64,000 nucleotides of DNA from Caenispirillum bisanense (GCF_900230255.1 NZ_OCNJ01000007.1:186001-250000); one strand, 5' to 3'; counted from the stretch's first letter, positions 28,118 through 38,976 are shown. Notes: a model not told the origin generated them from the letters alone. Translations and numbers: made by a program.

Positions 28118-28888
28118 TCAGTAGATGCTGAAGGGGAAATACTTGGCATTGATCTTCTCGTAGGTGCCGTCGATGCGCACCCGCAGGATCGCCCGGTTCA
28201 GCGCCTGCAGGAGCGCCTCGTCACCATGCCTGACGGCGATGCCGATTCCCTCGTCCGCATAGATGGGGGCGCCGACGAATTCGAAGGCGGCGCCCTCGGG
28301 CGTCTTGGTCAGCGCCCACATGACCAGGCTGTCGGCGATGAGCAGGTCCGCCTCGCCGCGGATGAGCGCCGCATTGGCCTCCGACTGGGTGACGTAGATG
28401 CGCATCTCCATGCCGACGTCGCCCAGGTTCAGCAGGTACTTGTGGGCCGTCGTCTGGGCCTCCACCGCCACCCGCTTGCCGCGCAGGTGCTCGGGCGAGA
28501 CGTCGATCTTCGCCCCCTTGCGGGCGATGAACTGCATGGGGGTGCGGTAATAGCGGTTGGTGAAGGCCACCAGCCGCTTGCGTTCCTCGGTGATGGACAT
28601 GCTGGCGACGATGGCGTCGATGCGCCGGTCGTTGAGCGCCGGGATGAGGTCGCCCCAGGGAATGGCGACGATGTCGCACTCCACCTTCATGGCGGCGCAC
28701 AGCGCATGCGCCATGTCGACGTCGAAGCCGCCGAGGGCTCCCGTCGCGTCGATGTAGCTGAAGGGGGCGTAATCGCCCTCCGTCCCAATGATGAGCTTTT
28801 CGGCGGCACGGCCAGCATGCGGCGCCGCGACGGCCGTAACGGCCGCCAGCACCAGCACCAGGGCCGCCCGCAGGAGCCACGCCCGCAC
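28118..28888 (-). CDS. periplasmic solute-binding protein (SBP_bac_3 family)
   Basis: A 256-residue protein with a signal peptide (ends near GRAAE). Bilobed family-3 binding fold: KLIIGTEGDYAPFSYID, GGFDVDMAHALCAAM, DAIVASMSITEERKRLVAFT, RYYRTPMQFIARKG, and closing INAKYFPFSIY. Such proteins bind amino acids or similar small solutes. No ABC permease or ATPase is nearby. Instead it is directly followed, in the same frame, by the sensor kinase, so it more likely delivers a ligand signal than serves import. GTG start at 28888; the upstream site is weak. Confidence 0.9.
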   Translation of the reverse strand: MRAWLLRAALVLVLAAVTAVAAPHAGRAAEKLIIGTEGDYAPFSYIDATGALGGFDVDMAHALCAAMKVECDIVAIPWGDLIPALNDRRIDAIVASMSITEERKRLVAFTNRYYRTPMQFIARKGAKIDVSPEHLRGKRVAVEAQTTAHKYLLNLGDVGMEMRIYVTQSEANAALIRGEADLLIADSLVMWALTKTPEGAAFEFVGAPIYADEGIGIAVRHGDEALLQALNRAILRVRIDGTYEKINAKYFPFSIY

Positions 28889-29017
28889 GCCCTCGTCCCC
28901 CTACCCTCTCCTCGTCCGCCGGCCCTCCCGCCGTCGGTCGGAAAAGTGTCCCACAGCACGCGCCCCTTGCCCAGCGCCAAGGCGCAGGCCCGCACGGTCC
29001 GGCGGCGGACGGGGCGT

Positions 29018-29971
29018 TCAGCGGCGGCGCGCCGGCTCCGGTGGCGGCGACTCGTGCGCCGACCGCCGCCGGGCGCCCAGCTCGGCGTCGATCTCGGCGC
29101 CCACCAGCACGGCGTAGGACCCGACGAAGAACCACATGAGCAGCACGACGACGGCACCGAGCGACCCGTAGGTCTCGTTGTAGGAGGCGAAGCTCGCCAC
29201 GTACCACGAGAACAGCATGCTGGCGACCAGCCACAGCACCGCCGCCACCACCGATCCCCAGCTCAGCAGCCGGAAGCGGGCGCGCGGACGGTTGGGCGCG
29301 ACGTGGTAGATGACGTTGAGCGCCAGCAGCACGCCCGCCGCCATCAGCAGCCAGCGGCCGCCCAGCAGCACCTCCGCCGTGCCGTCGCCGGTCAGCCCGA
29401 CGGCAGAGAAGGCCGCCGGCAGCACGACGATGAGCAGCAGCGCCACCACCATGCCGAGAAGCGTCGCCGCCGTCAGCCCGAGCGCCACCAGGTTCTGCTT
29501 CACGATGTTGCGGTTCTCGGCCTCGGCATAGACGATGTTGAGCGCCCCCATGATCGCCTTGATGCCGCGGGTGGAGGAATAGAGCGCGATGGCGGTGGAC
29601 ACGATCAGGCTGATGCTCAGGCTGCCGCCGCGGGCGGCCAGTTGCTCCATCTGGTCGTCGATGATCGCGTAGGCGTCGGCCGGCACCGCGGCCTCCAGCG
29701 TCTGCATCTGCTCGCGTACCGTCGCCGGGTCGGCGACCAGCCCGAACACGCTCACCAGCGCGGCGAGAAAGGGGAACAGCGCGAGCAGGCCGTAGAAGGC
29801 GACGCCGGCGGCGACGACGTTCAGGTTGTCCTGGCCGATGCGCTTCTGCACGCGCAGCAGGAAGCGCCACAGCCACACCAGCGGAATGCGGTCCAGGCGC
29901 CCGCGGCGGCGGCGGCGGGCGGCGGGCGGCGCATCCTGGGTGGCGGGACGGGTGGCGGAACCGGGCGGCAT
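29018..29971 (-). CDS. YihY/BrkB-family inner-membrane protein
   Basis: A 317-residue membrane protein with six helices. Family marks are NVVAAGVAFYGLLALFPFLA, ALYSSTRGIKAIMGALNIVY, and YNETYGSLGAVVVLLMWFFV before the final helix. An Arg-rich N-terminus (ARRRRRGRLDR) precedes the first helix and the tail is Pro/Arg-rich. Once called ribonuclease BN, the family is now viewed as an integral membrane protein of unknown role. It is divergent from the NCS2 permease with 226 bases between. Confidence 0.92.
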   Translation of the reverse strand: MPPGSATRPATQDAPPAARRRRRGRLDRIPLVWLWRFLLRVQKRIGQDNLNVVAAGVAFYGLLALFPFLAALVSVFGLVADPATVREQMQTLEAAVPADAYAIIDDQMEQLAARGGSLSISLIVSTAIALYSSTRGIKAIMGALNIVYAEAENRNIVKQNLVALGLTAATLLGMVVALLLIVVLPAAFSAVGLTGDGTAEVLLGGRWLLMAAGVLLALNVIYHVAPNRPRARFRLLSWGSVVAAVLWLVASMLFSWYVASFASYNETYGSLGAVVVLLMWFFVGSYAVLVGAEIDAELGARRRSAHESPPPEPARRR

Positions 29972-30197
29972 GGCGGGCGTTCCCTCTCGACGTTGCAGTG
30001 CGGCGGGTACCGCCCTTCCTCCGGCAACGGCCGGACGCGGGGCGGGGTTCTGCCACCGGCCTCGAACCGTCGGCGCATTTTTCTTGCACGGCGGGGTCCG
30101 GGCAGGCTACCGAACGCCCCCGTTCCAAGCGGGCAGGCCGGCCGCCCCCCGATCGCGCGCCCGCCGCCCCATCCTGCCGCAACCTGAGGGGAGACCC

Positions 30198-31538
30198 ATG
30201 GCCGCCGCCGACATCGACGTGGTCCTGGACGTACACGACCGCCCGCGCCCGGGTACCTGGGCCATCCTGAGCCTGCAGCATCTGTTCGCCATGTTCGGCG
30301 CCACCATCCTGGTGCCGTTCCTGACCGGCCTGAACCCGGCCGTGGCGCTGGTCACCAGCGGCCTCGGCACGCTGCTCTACATCCTGTGCACGGGCGCCCG
30401 CATCCCGGCCTACCTGGGCAGTTCCTTCGCCTTCATCACGCCGATCATCTCCGCCGCCTCCATCGCCGGCACCGGCGGCGCGCTGGTCGGCGCCCTGGTC
30501 GCCGGGCTGATCTACGTGGTGGTCGCGTTCTTCATCTGGAAGGCCGGCATCGGCTGGCTGATGCGCCTGCTGCCGCCCATCGTGGTCGGGCCGGTCATCA
30601 TGGTCATCGGCCTCAGCCTCGCGTCCGTCGCCGTCGACATGGCCATGAACATCCCCGGCCAGGGCACCTATTCGGCGCCCCACTTCGCGACGGCCATGGC
30701 GACGCTGCTCATCGCCATCCTCTGCGGCATGTTCCTGAAGGGCGTCTTCGCGCTGGTGCCGATCCTGTTCGGCATCGTCGGCGGCTATGTGGTCGGCCTG
30801 GCGCTCGGCATCGTCGACGTCAGCCACGTGGCCGAGGCGGCGTGGTTCGCCGTGCCGGCCTTCGCCCTGCCCTCCTTCGACCTGCCGTGGCCGCAGCTGC
30901 TGGCCTGCATCCTGGTGGTCGCCCCGGTGGCGGTGGTGACGCTGGCCGAGCACACCGGCGACCAGATGGTCCTGAGCAAGGTGACCGGCCGCAACTTCCT
31001 GGAGAAGCCGGGCCTGCACCGCTCCATCCTGGGCGACGGTGCGGCGACCATCCTGGCGGCCCTGCTCGGCGGCCCGCCCAACACCACCTACGGCGAGAAC
31101 ATCGGCGTCATCGCCATCACCCGCGTCATGAGCGTGTACGTGATCGGCGGCGCCGCCTGCCTCGCGGTGGTGTTCGGCTTCGTCGGCAAGATCGCGGCGC
31201 TGATCCAGACCATCCCGACGGCGGTGATGGGCGGCGTGTCGATCCTGCTGTTCGGCATCATCGCCAGTTCCGGCATGCGCATGCTCATCGACCGCCACGT
31301 CGACCTGGGCCGCAAGCGCAACCTCATCATCTCGTCGGTGATCCTGGTGATCGGCATCGGCGGCGCCCTGGTGCAGATGCCCTTCTCGGTGGACGTCGAG
31401 GGCGAGACGGTGGAAATCAGCGTCAAGATCGCCGGCATGGCGCTGGCGACCCTGGTCGGCCTCGTGCTCAACCTGCTGCTGCCGGGGCGTGAAGCGGCGG
31501 AGCACGGCGGCTCCATCTTCCAGCGCACGGAGGCGTGA
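30198..31538 (+). CDS. NCS2 uracil/xanthine permease
   Basis: A 446-residue, 14-helix nucleobase symporter, UraA-like. Marks are LQHLFAMFGATILVPFLTGL, GSSFAFITPI, the conserved helix-8 segment VVTLAEHTGDQMVLS carrying the key Glu, and GGPPNTTYGENIGVIAIT. This last motif and overall length favour uracil over xanthine. ATG 30198 with GAGGGGAG upstream; the frame continues 5' but only as shadow. Palindromic repeats lie directly downstream. Confidence 0.93.
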   Translation: MAAADIDVVLDVHDRPRPGTWAILSLQHLFAMFGATILVPFLTGLNPAVALVTSGLGTLLYILCTGARIPAYLGSSFAFITPIISAASIAGTGGALVGALVAGLIYVVVAFFIWKAGIGWLMRLLPPIVVGPVIMVIGLSLASVAVDMAMNIPGQGTYSAPHFATAMATLLIAILCGMFLKGVFALVPILFGIVGGYVVGLALGIVDVSHVAEAAWFAVPAFALPSFDLPWPQLLACILVVAPVAVVTLAEHTGDQMVLSKVTGRNFLEKPGLHRSILGDGAATILAALLGGPPNTTYGENIGVIAITRVMSVYVIGGAACLAVVFGFVGKIAALIQTIPTAVMGGVSILLFGIIASSGMRMLIDRHVDLGRKRNLIISSVILVIGIGGALVQMPFSVDVEGETVEISVKIAGMALATLVGLVLNLLLPGREAAEHGGSIFQRTEA

Positions 31539-31555
31539 CGGCGGGCACGGCAAGA

Positions 31556-31910
31556 GATTGAAATAGCGTGAGAAATTGTCATGGCCGGGCCCCGACCCGG
31601 CCATCGGCGGCGGCCACCGGCGGCTGACACAACGCACCGCCCTCTACGGCCACCGTCCGGGGAGCCGTGGATGCCCGGCTCGGTGGCCGGGCATGACAAG
31701 GTATTGAAATGTCGTGAGAAATTGTCATGGCCGGGCCTGACCCGGCCATCCACGGCGTCACCGGCGGCTGACACAAGGCACCGCCCTCCACGGCCACCGT
31801 CGGGGGAGCCGTGGATGCCCGGCTCGGTGGCCGGGCATGACAAGCGATTGAAATGTCGTGAGAAATTGTCATGGCCGGGCCCCGACCCGGCCATCGACGG
31901 CGGCAACCGC
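31556..31910. repeat. palindromic intergenic repeat, copies B (2.4 tandem units)
   Basis: A unit of about 145 bp is repeated in tandem: the landmark AGAAATTGTCATGG starts at 31571, 31717 and 31861. Each unit has a 5' hairpin (ATGGCCGGG/CCCGGCCAT), a middle with CCACGG, and a 3' hairpin (ATGCCCGGC/GCCGGGCAT). The third copy stops after its first hairpin. This explains the 431-base gap between the permease and exonuclease genes; no gene is seen there. Confidence 0.85.
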
Positions 31911-31969
31911 GCCCCGCGTCACAGCCCCTTCCCCTTGACCTCCGGCGCCGGCCGCCAAACATCTGCGGC

Positions 31970-32992
31970 ATGCATGCACGCGACTGGGTCAAGGTCACCC
32001 GCCAGGGGATCTACGTCGAGCCGGGGGACTTCCACATCGATCCGCTGCGGCCGGTGGGGCGGGCGGTGGTGACCCACGGCCATGCCGACCACGCCCGCGC
32101 CGGCCACGGCGCCACCCTCGCCACACCGGAAACCCTCGCCATCATGGCCGTCCGCAACGGCGGCAGCCTCGACGGTGGCGACCCGCTGCCCTACGGCGAA
32201 CGCCGCACCGTCGGCGGCGTCGCGGTCACCCTGGTACCGGCCGGGCACGTTCTCGGCTCGGCGCAAGTGGTGATGGAGTACCGCGGCCAGCGCGTCGTCG
32301 TCTCCGGCGACTACAAGCGCCGCCGCGACCCCACCTGCCCGCCCTTCGAGCTGGTGCCTTGCGACGTCTTCGTCACCGAGGCGACCTTCGCCCTGCCCGT
32401 CTTCCGCCATCCCGACGACCGCCACGAGATCGCCCGTCTGCTCGGCTCGCTGGCGATCTTCCCCGAGCGCGCCCACGTGGTCGGCGCCTATGCCCTGGGG
32501 AAGGCGCAACGGGTCATCGCCCTGCTGCGCGAGGCCGGATGGGACCGCCCCATCTTCGTCCACGGAGCCTTGCAGGCGCTGTGCGACCTCTATGGCGCCC
32601 ACGGCGTCGACCTCGGCCCCCTGCGCCCCGCCACCGCCGCCGAAAAGGCGGAGATGAAGGGGGAGATCGTCATCGCCCCGCCCTCGGCCCTCGCCGACCG
32701 CTGGAGCCGCCGCCTGCCCGACCCGGTCACCGCCGTCGCCTCGGGCTGGATGCGGGTGCGTGGGCGGGCACGGCAAAAGGGCGTGGAACTGCCGCTCGTG
32801 CTGTCCGACCATGCCGACTGGGACGAGCTGACCCGCACCATCGAGGAGGTGGGTGCCGCCGAGATCTGGGTCACCCACGGCCGCGACGACGCGCTGGTCC
32901 ACTACGCCCGCACCCGCGGCCTGCACGCCGAGGCGCTGCACCTGGAAGGCTACGAAGAGGACCCCTCCGACGCCACCGGCGGGGGCGGCTGA
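31970..32992 (+). CDS. ligase-associated DNA exonuclease, MBL/beta-CASP fold
   Basis: A 340-residue metallo-beta-lactamase-fold nuclease of the SNM1/ligase-associated type. Metal-binding THGHADHARAG is the HxHxDH motif; AGHVLGSAQV and SGDYKRR add further ligands, and SDHAD near the C-terminus is the beta-CASP motif. It pairs with the ATP-dependent ligase 5 bases downstream, as in the bacterial LigC/Lhr/exonuclease/PdeM-like repair cluster. The Lhr-like helicase and phosphoesterase of that cluster are not in the window. ATG 31970 starts exactly at the conserved MHARDWVKVT; the frame upstream lies in the repeat. Confidence 0.92.
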   Translation: MHARDWVKVTRQGIYVEPGDFHIDPLRPVGRAVVTHGHADHARAGHGATLATPETLAIMAVRNGGSLDGGDPLPYGERRTVGGVAVTLVPAGHVLGSAQVVMEYRGQRVVVSGDYKRRRDPTCPPFELVPCDVFVTEATFALPVFRHPDDRHEIARLLGSLAIFPERAHVVGAYALGKAQRVIALLREAGWDRPIFVHGALQALCDLYGAHGVDLGPLRPATAAEKAEMKGEIVIAPPSALADRWSRRLPDPVTAVASGWMRVRGRARQKGVELPLVLSDHADWDELTRTIEEVGAAEIWVTHGRDDALVHYARTRGLHAEALHLEGYEEDPSDATGGGG

Positions 32993-32997
32993 CGCCC

Positions 32998-34578
32998 ATG
33001 CAGCAGTTCGCCGACCTGCTCGACGGTCTCGTCTTCATGCCCAGCCGCACCGGCAAGCTGCGGCTCATCGCCCACTACCTGGAGACGGCGCCCGATCCCG
33101 ACCGCGGCTACGGCCTCGCCGCGCTGACCGGCGACCTCGACCTCGGCCCCGCCAAGCCGGGTGCCATCCGGGCGCTGGCGGAGGCGCGCTGCGACCCGAC
33201 GCTGTTCTACCTGTCCTACGACTACGTCGGCGACCTGGCGGAGACGCTGGCGCTCATGTGGCGACCGCCGCCCGGCGTGAATGCCGCCCCGCCGCCGCTG
33301 CCGGAGGTGGTCGACACCCTCATGGCCGCGCCGCGCACGCGCACCCCCGAGCTGCTGGCCGGCTGGCTCGACCGGCTGGACGCGACGGGGCGGTGGGCGC
33401 TGCTGAAGCTCATCACCGGCGGCTTGCGGGTCGGCGTCTCGGCCCGCCTCGCCCGCACCGCCTTCGCGCAGTGGGCGGGGCTCGACCTGCACGACGTGGA
33501 GGAAGCCTGGCCCTGCGTCCGGCCACCGTATGCCCCGCTGTTCACCTGGGCGGCGGGGGGCGAGAAGCCGGCGCTGGCCGACGTCGCCGGTTTCCGCCCC
33601 TTCATGCTCGCCAACCCGCTGGAAGAGACCGACGTCCGCCAGCTCGACCCCGCCGCCTATGCCGTGGAATGGAAGTGGGACGGCATCCGCGTGCAGGTGG
33701 TCGGGCGGGCCGGCGACCGGCGCATCTACGCCCGCTCCGGCGACGACATCACCCACAGCTTCCCCGACGTGGCAGCGGCCATCGACTTCGACGGCGCGCT
33801 CGACGGCGAGTTGCTGGTGCGCGACGCCGACGGCGCCCCGGCGCCCTTCAACCACCTGCAGCAGCGCCTGAACCGCAAGACCGTCTCGGCGGCGCTGCTG
33901 CGCAAGTACCCGGCCTTCGTGCGCGCCTACGACCTGCTCCAGGCGGGCGAGGAAGACCTCCGCCCGCACCCCTTCGCCGAGCGCCGCCGCCGGCTGGAAG
34001 CCTTCCTCGCCCGCCCGCGCGAGCGCTTCGACCTGTCGCCGCTGCTGCCGCTGACCGCCTGGGACGATCTCGGCCGCCTGCGCGAGGAGGCGCGCGAGCG
34101 GCGCATGGAAGGGCTCATGCTGAAGCGGTGGGACAGCGTCTACGTCCCCGGCCGCCCCAAGGGGCCGTGGTTCAAGTGGAAACGCGATCCGCTGACGGTG
34201 GACGCCGTGCTGCTCTACGCCCAGCGCGGCCACGGCAAGCGGTCGAGCTACTACAGCGACTACACCTTCGGCGTCTGGCGCGGCGACGAGCTGGTGCCGG
34301 TCGGCAAGGCCTACTTCGGCTTCACCGACGAGGACCTGCGGCAGCTCGACAAATGGATCCGCGCCAACACCACCGACCGCTTCGGGCCGGTGCGGCAGGT
34401 GAAGCCGGGCCTGGTGTTCGAGGTGGCCTTCGACAGCATCCACCCCTCGCCGCGCCACAAGAGCGGCCTCGCCATGCGCTTCCCGCGCATCAGCCGCATC
34501 CGCTGGGACAAGCCCCACACGGAAGCCGACCGCCTGGAGACACTGGCGACGCTGGTGGAGGCGGGGGGAGGAGCGTGA
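32998..34578 (+). CDS. ATP-dependent DNA ligase
   Basis: A 526-residue ligase with an N-terminal DNA-binding domain, an adenylation domain and an OB domain. The nucleotidyl-accepting Lys is in EWKWDGIRVQ (KxDG). Other motifs are YARSGDDIT, DGELLVRD, EGLMLKRWDSVY and WFKWKRD. It belongs to the bacterial ATP-ligase class associated with an MBL exonuclease rather than to LigD of the Ku pathway (no polymerase or phosphoesterase domain fused). Start ATG 32998, 5 bases after the exonuclease stop. Likely seals ends during repair, in addition to the NAD ligase LigA encoded elsewhere. Confidence 0.94.
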   Translation: MQQFADLLDGLVFMPSRTGKLRLIAHYLETAPDPDRGYGLAALTGDLDLGPAKPGAIRALAEARCDPTLFYLSYDYVGDLAETLALMWRPPPGVNAAPPPLPEVVDTLMAAPRTRTPELLAGWLDRLDATGRWALLKLITGGLRVGVSARLARTAFAQWAGLDLHDVEEAWPCVRPPYAPLFTWAAGGEKPALADVAGFRPFMLANPLEETDVRQLDPAAYAVEWKWDGIRVQVVGRAGDRRIYARSGDDITHSFPDVAAAIDFDGALDGELLVRDADGAPAPFNHLQQRLNRKTVSAALLRKYPAFVRAYDLLQAGEEDLRPHPFAERRRRLEAFLARPRERFDLSPLLPLTAWDDLGRLREEARERRMEGLMLKRWDSVYVPGRPKGPWFKWKRDPLTVDAVLLYAQRGHGKRSSYYSDYTFGVWRGDELVPVGKAYFGFTDEDLRQLDKWIRANTTDRFGPVRQVKPGLVFEVAFDSIHPSPRHKSGLAMRFPRISRIRWDKPHTEADRLETLATLVEAGGGA

Positions 34579-34601
34579 TCTCGTTGGCAGCGGGGGCTTT
34601 T

Positions 34602-34834
34602 CGCCACGGCAGCCGCCAGGGGAGCCGTGGATGCGCGGATCAAGTCCGCGCATGACAAAGGGGGAAAGTGTGACGGCCCGGCCAGCCGCTCGGCCGTCGC
34701 CCCCTACCATCTTTTGTGTCATGGCCGGCCTCCGAGCCGGCCATCCACGGCGTCACCGGCGTCGGGCATGAGGGCTTTCGCCACGGCAACCGCCAGGGGA
34801 GCCGTGGATGGCCGGGTCAAGCCCGGCCATGACA
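34602..34834. repeat. palindromic intergenic repeat, copies C (one half unit and one full unit)
   Basis: A 3' half unit (34602-34656, hairpin ATGCGCGGA/TCCGCGCAT) is followed by a full unit (about 34717-34834) that starts with ATGGCCGGC/GCCGGCCAT and ends with ATGGCCGGG/CCCGGCCAT. It lies between the convergent ligase and ABC exporter genes. The 289-base gap holds no gene. Confidence 0.8.
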
Positions 34835-34867
34835 TAGAGAGGTGCTTAATGGCCTCCCTGAGGCCCC

Positions 34868-36697
<1,830 letters not shown>

Positions 36698-36716
36698 GGG
36701 GGTACCGGCCTCGGGG

Positions 36717-37583
36717 CTAGTCGTAGGTTTCCGTCCGCACCCGATAGCCCAGCCCGCCGAGGCGCGCCGCCGCCGTCTCCACCATGCCGGTGTTGCCGCA
36801 GGCATAGGCGGTGGTGTCGGCGGGCGCGAGGCTGTGGCGGGCGATCACCGCCTCGATCAGGGCATCGGCCCGGCCGCGGGCGCCGCGCCAGCCGGCGTTG
36901 CGGGGCTCGTCGGGACGGCTGACGGTGGGAATATAGGTCAACAGGCCGGGATGCGCCGCCGCCAGGGCCGACAATTCCTCATTGTACCCGAACTCGTCGG
37001 CGTAACTGGCCCCATGCACCAGCACCACCCGCAGATCCGTGCGCCCGCGGCGGACGGCGTCGCGCAGGATGCTGACGAAGGGGTTCACGCCGGTCACCGT
37101 CGCCAGCATGAGGTGACGCTTGGCCCCCGTGTCGAGGGCGATGCCGCCCTTGGGGTCGCCGGCGATGCCGATGGCCGCCCCCGGCCGCAGGCCGCGCAGG
37201 CGGGCCGACATGCGGCCGCCCGGCACCAGCTCCACTAAGAACTCGAGCGCCGGCTCGTGCGGGGCGGAGACCATGGTGTAGCGCCGCCGCGTGCCCTCCA
37301 GCTCCAGCCGCACCGACTGGCCGGGGGCGTAGGAAAAGCCCGACGGCTTGGCGACCGTGAAGCGCCGCAGGTCGGGCGTCGGGGCGTCGAGGGTCAGCAC
37401 CGTGCCCGGTGCGGCGCCGGTCGGCGCTGCGGCGGCCGGACGCGGCTCCGAAGCCGCCGGGCGGGCCACGGGGGCGACGCGGCGGGCCGTCAGGCGGCGG
37501 CGCGCGGCGATGCGGCGGCGCTCCACCCACAGCAGCAGGTCGCGCAAGGACAGGTCGTCGGGAAGAATGGGCGGGCCTCTCAT
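36717..37583 (-). CDS. ferredoxin-NADP reductase-like flavoprotein
   Basis: 288 residues. A basic, proline/alanine-rich N-terminus (~60 residues) precedes an FNR fold: FAD-binding RRYTMVSAPHEP, GGRMSARLRGLRPG, then the NAD(P) domain LMLATVTGVNPFVSILRDA, VVLVHGASYADEFGY, and YACGNTGMVETAA. The final aromatic residue is Tyr in RVRTETYD. No iron-sulfur domain is attached, so it must reduce a separate carrier. It follows the IMPase-like gene by 66 bases on the same strand. Confidence 0.88.
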   Translation of the reverse strand: MRGPPILPDDLSLRDLLLWVERRRIAARRRLTARRVAPVARPAASEPRPAAAAPTGAAPGTVLTLDAPTPDLRRFTVAKPSGFSYAPGQSVRLELEGTRRRYTMVSAPHEPALEFLVELVPGGRMSARLRGLRPGAAIGIAGDPKGGIALDTGAKRHLMLATVTGVNPFVSILRDAVRRGRTDLRVVLVHGASYADEFGYNEELSALAAAHPGLLTYIPTVSRPDEPRNAGWRGARGRADALIEAVIARHSLAPADTTAYACGNTGMVETAAARLGGLGYRVRTETYD

Positions 37584-37649
37584 GACGCGGATGCCGGCGG
37601 ACGATACCGCCCTAACAACCCGTGAGGCGGGTGGATCGTTGCGCCGCCC

Positions 37650-38465
37650 CTACTCCGCCGCGCACCGCAGCTCCACCGCCTCGGGATCGCCGAGGATCAG
37701 GGCGTGCTTCCAGGTGCCGAGGTCGCCCGCGAAGCGGCTGAAGGGGTGCCAGCGGCCATCGCCGTCGCGCCAGCGGACGACGCCGCCGGCCGCCAGCACC
37801 AGCGGAATGCCGCCGGCCACGTCCCACAGGTTCGGCGTCTCGAAGCGGGAGACGCGCAACAGCCCGGCCGCCACGAAGGCGCAGTCCACCGCCGCCGAGC
37901 CGGTCTTGCGGGAATCCCACGGCAGGGCGCCACGCGCCAGCGGCCGCGGCTCGCCCGCCAGCCGCCGGCGCAGGCCGAGGCCCGAGCGCGTCGTCGGGTC
38001 TTCCTTCTCGAAGCGCAAGGGGCCGCCGCGGCGGGCGTGGTAGACGCCGGGCCGCAGGGCGTGGGTGGAGGCGCACCACACGGCGCCGCACACCGGCACG
38101 CCGTCGTGCAGCACCCCGATCGAGGCGGCGAACAGCGGGAAGCCGTTGACGAAGCTGGCGGTGCCGTCGATGGGGTCGAGCGCCCAGGCGACGGAATGGC
38201 TGCCGCCGCCCGGCTCGGCCACTTCCTCGCCGATGATGCGGTGGGTCGGGAAGCGGTCGGCGAGGCGGGCGCGCAGCATGATCTCGACGGTGCGGTCCAC
38301 CTCCGACACCGGGTCGAGGCCGGCCATCTGGTTCTCGGCGTCGCCCTTGTAGCGGACGCTCAGGGTCTGGCCGAACATGGTCGAGGCCTCCGCCCCCGCC
38401 ACGCGGGCGAGGTCCACGGCCAGCAGTTCGATCTCGCGCAGTTCGGGGTCGGTCAGGCCGGTCAT
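37650..38465 (-). CDS. inositol-monophosphatase-family phosphatase
   Basis: A 271-residue Mg2+-dependent, Li+-sensitive-type phosphatase. Metal ligands are GEE (in RIIGEEVAEP), the DPIDGTASF motif, and the C-terminal WDVAGGIPLVLAAGG. The family includes inositol monophosphatase, histidinol phosphatase (HisN) and CysQ; the sequence alone does not choose between them. ATG 38465 follows a strong AAGGAG. It belongs to the minus-strand run with the cupin, GNAT and ATP-grasp genes upstream. Confidence 0.9.
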   Translation of the reverse strand: MTGLTDPELREIELLAVDLARVAGAEASTMFGQTLSVRYKGDAENQMAGLDPVSEVDRTVEIMLRARLADRFPTHRIIGEEVAEPGGGSHSVAWALDPIDGTASFVNGFPLFAASIGVLHDGVPVCGAVWCASTHALRPGVYHARRGGPLRFEKEDPTTRSGLGLRRRLAGEPRPLARGALPWDSRKTGSAAVDCAFVAAGLLRVSRFETPNLWDVAGGIPLVLAAGGVVRWRDGDGRWHPFSRFAGDLGTWKHALILGDPEAVELRCAAE

Positions 38466-38664
38466 GCGGTCTCTCCTTCTCCGTCGGGCATGAGGATCCC
38501 GATGCCGCGGGCGAGGGCCGCCGTCACCGTCGCCGGATGGGGCGGCGGCGGCAGGACGTCGCCGGCCGAGACTTTGGCCTTGCCGGCCTTCGCGTTGTGT
38601 GCAGAAGGAGCGTCGTCATGCCGGAAGCAACAGCGCAGGCAGGGGCGCGGTTGCCGCGGTGCGA
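38466..38664. other. 199-base gap, no convincing gene
   Basis: A minus-strand frame ending KVSAGDVLPPPP...DGEGETA stops in an ATGA overlap with the IMPase start, which looks gene-like. It has no ATG, GTG or TTG start short of running through the cupin gene, so I do not call it. No terminator seen. Confidence 0.4.
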
Positions 38665-38976
38665 TCAGCGGCGGAAGTTGACCTCGATCAGCACCGTCGC
38701 CGTTTCGAACACCGCCGCGTGCCAGGTACCGGCGCCGATGTGCAGCACGGTGCCGGGGCGCAGGGCGACGGTGCCCTCGGCGGTGGTCAGGCGGCCCGTG
38801 CCCTCCAGCACCAGGACGAACTGCTCGTGCGGGTGTTCGTGCCGGTCGGCGGTGGTGCCGGCGGGGATTTCGACGCGCTTCAGGTCGCCGCCCTCGCCGG
38901 CGATGAGCATGCGACGGACGCCGCCCGCGACGTCGGCGGGAAGCTCGTCCCAATGGTAGGTGCGGCAGGCGGACAT
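38665..38976 (-). CDS. small cupin-domain protein
   Basis: A single-cupin protein of 103 residues from ATG 38976 (118 if the in-frame ATG 39021 is used). The first cupin motif is HEHPHEQFVLVLEGTGRL and the second is PGTVLHIGAGTWHAAV, giving metal ligands of the His-His-Glu-His kind. It could be a dioxygenase, isomerase or sensor-type cupin. GAGGAG lies about 10 bases before 38976, and the conserved opening CRTYHWDELP favours that start. ATG 39021 forms an ATGA overlap with the GNAT stop, so coupled initiation there remains possible. Confidence 0.85.
   Translation of the reverse strand: MSACRTYHWDELPADVAGGVRRMLIAGEGGDLKRVEIPAGTTADRHEHPHEQFVLVLEGTGRLTTAEGTVALRPGTVLHIGAGTWHAAVFETATVLIEVNFRR

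Noticed and set aside
23762-30187. 2141-residue plus-strand reading frame
   Set aside because: Antisense to the EAL protein, the PAS kinase, the binding protein and BrkB, all with clear domain motifs.
31556-31910. CRISPR array
   Set aside because: The ~145 bp units are palindromic and tandem, without unique spacers between short identical repeats, and no cas gene is near.
38462-38664. Small gene ending in an ATGA overlap with the IMPase start
   Set aside because: The frame has no start codon in the gap and would have to run through the cupin gene.
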